A stretch of 64,000 nt of DNA from Limanda limanda. Taxonomy: Eukaryota; Chordata; Actinopteri; Pleuronectiformes; Pleuronectidae. Location: positions 5,668,906-5,732,905 of the forward strand of contig NC_083649.1 in assembly GCF_963576545.1 (NCBI RefSeq), written 5' to 3'. Numbering within the stretch: the stretch's first letter is position 1; the number at the start of each line of letters is the position of its first letter. The notes under the pieces are model-generated. The model was not told where the DNA came from. It saw only the letters and a list, made by a program, of their open reading frames with translations, and made no database searches. Below, piece after piece: positions 60,413-64,000 of this stretch. A program made the position numbers and the translations under genes.

Positions 60413-62770
60413 TCATCGGCTCATTCCACATACACATTAATATTAGTTCTCACTAAACTGTCTGTGCCGTGGACGAACATAATCAGCTGTTCTCGTTGGT
60501 CTCCTCTCTCAGCCCGGGGCCCCCCACAATAACCTGCTCTACCTTCCCTGTTGCAACGCCCCCTGCTAAACACAAATTTGTTTACAGTTTGTTGCAGGGG
60601 AAGATATTCGTGCTTATTTTGTGAATATGCCAGTTTCGGGGAATTGCTGTGTGGAAACTTGCACAGCAGGTTTTAATCACTCCTGCCACAGTTTGTGTAT
60701 TTTGGGAAAGTTGGCTTTATTTCATGGAGGCAAGCTGAGATATGTTTAATCTGATGTGGAGCAGATAGCACATTTATTTATACATTTTAACATAAATCCT
60801 TACTGAACATTGAAACATTAACGGGTCACTCATGCATTTGTGATTTTTGTTATTGGCCGGGCAGGTTCTCAATCTCAATAAAGGAGTGAAGAGAGGGAGG
60901 TTGTGTGGCAATGCAGCGGTGCTCATTTACAACCATGTAAACTTCCTCTCATTTGTTGAAAGTGATTTATGTTCTCTTTAGATTTCAGCTCTCCAGGAAA
61001 AAACAAACACGCAGTTATTCGCCGTCACATCCTCAGAATAGAGGAACATTTACGGTCCACAGTTAAAATACAGATTAAAGCCAAGTAAGCATTTTATTTT
61101 GATATGTGATACATACATTTTTACTTTATTCACAGCAGAGTTGAACTGGCCAAAAGTGTTTTGAAATATTTCCCTTTTTTGAAGCCGTGTTCCCTTATTT
61201 TTCCCGAACTTTCTCATGTTGTCTTCTCCAATGGCCGTGGATTATGCAGTTCATTGACATTCTCTCCAGTTGATTGTGATTTCCTATTCAGGGCTTTGAT
61301 GTAGGCCAGATTTAAAAATTCTGTTTGTGAACCGTCCATACCTTTGGTCTGTCGAGAGCTTGGCAGGATCGGGGGCTGACAAGCCAAGCAATAGTCACCT
61401 CCCCCTGAAAAGAGCCAGGGGTAGTGGGAAGTTCATGGTCTTCAAAGCATCAGCACTCCTCCTCCTCCTCCATCATTATGGCGGATGCCAGGGCACCTGC
61501 GGATATGAATGGTATAAAATAAAATACAATATCCTCAGTAGAACCTATGTGTTCTTTGTTTTTTGGGGGAATCTATCAATTTCCTGGTGTCACAGTTTAA
61601 TGAATTGAACTTGAATGGATATTATTATAAAAGAAAGTACATGCAAATGCTTTTTTCTCCACGTGATAAATATCCATGCAATTCAAATGAATGTGACTTG
61701 AATTCTTCAGGCTCGGTTACGTTTTCATTAAATCTTATCACTTGACTTTGTGTCGTTCTGGGTGACGTTTGTCTTTTTTCATGCAGATTCCAAAGAACTA
61801 CATGCACTTATAATCTCTGGAACAGGGTTCGTTATTTATGAAACTTTAATATTACAATAAGACTTTAAATATTTATATATTACATAACAGAGGGCGATAA
61901 CCCTCCCCCCTCAGAAACTGCCAGAAAGGTTTGGCGATACATCTCTTTGAAAATCTGCTTTCAAACTAATTTCCGTCTATTACGTTGGTTTTAACTCACA
62001 GCGGATGTGAGAAGACATTTCCAGGCGTTGAGGGGATAATTCATTGAATTCAAATGACCACATCATACGTTTTTAGTTTTCTCTATGGAATATGTTCATT
62101 GTTAGTTAGGGACAAGAAGGGTTAGTTGCTCTTTTATCGCAGTATTGATTTGAATCAAAACGTTGCTGGTCTCAACCTTTTAAACGTCTCTCATGGTTTT
62201 TAGAGATGGAAAAAACTTATTGCTGGTTTTACTCAAAGGAATCTTTGTGCAAATGTTCAGTGTTAAATACAGGAATATATATACTGTATATCAAGCCTCC
62301 TGAGATAAAACAAGTAAAACTGCAGCGTCTGACAAGTTTGAAATTAGTCTGTTAGAGCTGTCAGACACAGTTGGTGCAAATATATTCTCTGTCATTTTAT
62401 GAACTGGCTCCGTGTAGCTCACAACCAGTTTGATGACTGAGGATATTTACTTATTACTCTACAATCCTATTCTCAGCTCATTGTGTTAGTGGAACAAGAC
62501 ATTTTGTGCTTTTTTTTATAATCATCTTACATAATTAAAACCCGGGTCAGTGACATTTAGGGAGAATCGTTTTATTTTCCAGTTCCAGGTGAGACTCAGT
62601 GAAAGATGTAATTGTGCAAGAGGAGGCTGAATTAGGAAAAATGAGAAAGACAATGGTTGCAATTATTTTCCACATTGACTATTTTGTTTTGTGACTATAA
62701 CAAGATTTCAGTTCATTTATTCCCAGAAAACACAAAACACAGGTGCAATGTACCACAAGGATACTGCAGC
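60413..62770. other. Non-coding, no gene seen
   Basis: AT-rich unique sequence with CTCCTCCTCCTCC near 61,457. No supported gene, RNA or element. Confidence 0.5.
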
Positions 62771-63000
62771 TCATCAAACGTGAAGCCAAATCATGTTGCT
62801 CGCCCCCTGGTGGCTGGCAAACAACTGAGCAACACTGATGTATGTTCATATCTTTATTTAATTTCTTTTAACTTTGTTTGTCATTTGTAATTGGATGATG
62901 AAAACCGGTTCAAATGTCATGATTAACAGCTAAAACCGACTTGTGATTGGTCGAGCGCGTGTATCAACATCACGGCTCCTCTACACGATCACTGCTGTTC
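62771..63000 (-). mobile_element. Dispersed repeat family A, minus-strand copy
   Basis: Reading the minus strand, it contains GACCAATCACAAGTCGGTTT, AGCTGTTAATCATGACATTT, then CCAGCCACCAGGGGGCGAGC and ATGATTTGGCTTCACG. This is the same order as the plus-strand copy at 36,982-37,370, with the middle shortened. It extends the family to both the 5' and 3' modules in one copy. Confidence 0.65.
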
Positions 63001-64000
63001 CCACTCTGAGTCCTAATTCAAGTTAAAAGTGCAAGATGCCAGCACCCGTATGCTTCATTTTTGTGCAGTGGGAACTTTAAATACTGTTAAAAATAATGGT
63101 TATAGATCAAAAGTGTACTGACTGACAGTTTTAAGATCACGCCCCTGTCATTGGCTGTCTCTGATTGTCTAGAAGGACGAGTTCTCTTGGCCATGCCAGG
63201 TACAGAAGAGTCTGACAGCAACTCGCCACTTAATATTTGAACTTAACTAAAAGTTACATGCACTAGTTTGTATTAAACCATTAAACATACATTTCTTTAC
63301 ATTGAAAAGGAAAAGGACACAGCTCAAAATGTGCGATTGAAATGTCAGACAGTCTTTTATATCTGTCAAACCTCAAGACAGACCAAGGTACGGGTGAGTA
63401 AAAGTCCAGCAATGATATTCCACTCCTGTTTTTTGTGTGTGTGTGTGTCTTTTTGATGTTTAGTTGTGTGTAGCCTCCTTCAAAACTCCGTAACCGGGGC
63501 TGACACACCCGCTGCCAGCCGAGCTGAAGCACTTAAAAGAAGAATCCATCCACAGATAATGTGGGGGCAAAATTCGAAATCTAAAAAGAAGTTATAACTC
63601 TTTGATAGTGAACGACTGACACCTGGGCTTGACCTCTGCTTTTGATGTTAGCCCCAGCACAACTGTAGCTGCACCGTCAAAGTCGGGATGTAGCGTCTCA
63701 TCATCGCCTTGGCTTGGGCTGCATCCACAGTACAACGCTTTAGCTTTAAAAGGCATCACTGAGGCTGTGTTTACTTCTGAAGTCCAAACCACTGTTGAGT
63801 TTTGGAGGCAGTGGACCTGTTTTACTTTGAAAACTCCAGGAATGCTTTGTAGTGCAGAAACTGACCCAACTGGAAACACCTGCATTGCCTCCTGATTGGT
63901 TTTTATCAGTCATGACCTGTTGCACAAATATTGCACCACTGCACTCTGTGTCCAATTATTCATATAGTTCTATTAAATTCAGTTTTATTGTATTATTATT
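63001..64000. other. Non-coding to window end
   Basis: A short GT run at 63,434-63,449 is the only feature. Frames of about 60-95 codons at 63,590-63,955 overlap on both strands and have no domain. Confidence 0.5.

Noticed and set aside
1..64000. Search for a novel gene cluster or a prokaryote-like system
   Set aside because: Base composition, microsatellites, fish-type transposons and the lack of packed frames show a vertebrate gene desert; no multi-gene system is present.

Overview
The window looks like gene-poor nuclear DNA from a percomorph teleost fish. It is AT-rich. Almost every open reading frame is short and does not resemble a protein. It carries dispersed repeats of a kind I recognise from fish genomes: a hAT-type element with 8-bp target duplications, a LINE 3' tail ending in CAAT repeats, a repeat with a conserved 'AGGGGGCGATCAAGAT' core, and a repeat with 'CCAATCAGAGCAGACTGGG'. 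There are also many CA/GT, CT and GGGA microsatellites. There is no sign of bacterial-style gene packing, and I found no rRNA, tRNA or CRISPR. Species and repeat-family names cannot be fixed without a search.

Layout. 1-3.9 kb is non-coding with one LINE tail. 3.93-5.60 kb is a six-unit tandem array (about 272 bp units; the outer two are about 20 bp longer). 5.6-36.7 kb is a long non-coding stretch with a few repeat fragments, microsatellites and AT-rich blocks that resemble developmental enhancers. 36.7-37.4 kb holds a dispersed repeat whose 5' half is tandemly duplicated. 42.9-44.9 kb has two more repeats, including an intact-ended 990 bp non-autonomous hAT element. 47.16-48.84 kb is a second tandem array (3 x 563 bp; the first two units look identical). 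53.4-57.4 kb is structurally the most unusual part: a duplicated segment, an 84 bp direct repeat, a 58 bp inverted repeat, a long GT tract and a CpG-rich block. 57.5-64 kb is repeat-rich non-coding DNA.

The only coding element I can argue for is a small first exon on the minus strand at 56,316-56,244. It has an ATG in strong context, 24 codons that form a convincing signal peptide, and a canonical splice donor. A CpG-rich block and a TATA-like element lie in the expected places. If it is real, the gene runs toward coordinate 1 and the rest of the window to its left is its very large first intron. That arrangement is typical of neuronal cell-surface and adhesion genes, but I do not recognise the gene itself. 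The most interesting structural feature lies just upstream of this exon: a compound insertion that joins a copy of a segment from 3 kb away, an inverted copy of sequence 300 bp away and a duplication of the TATA-bearing segment, which looks like replication template switching.
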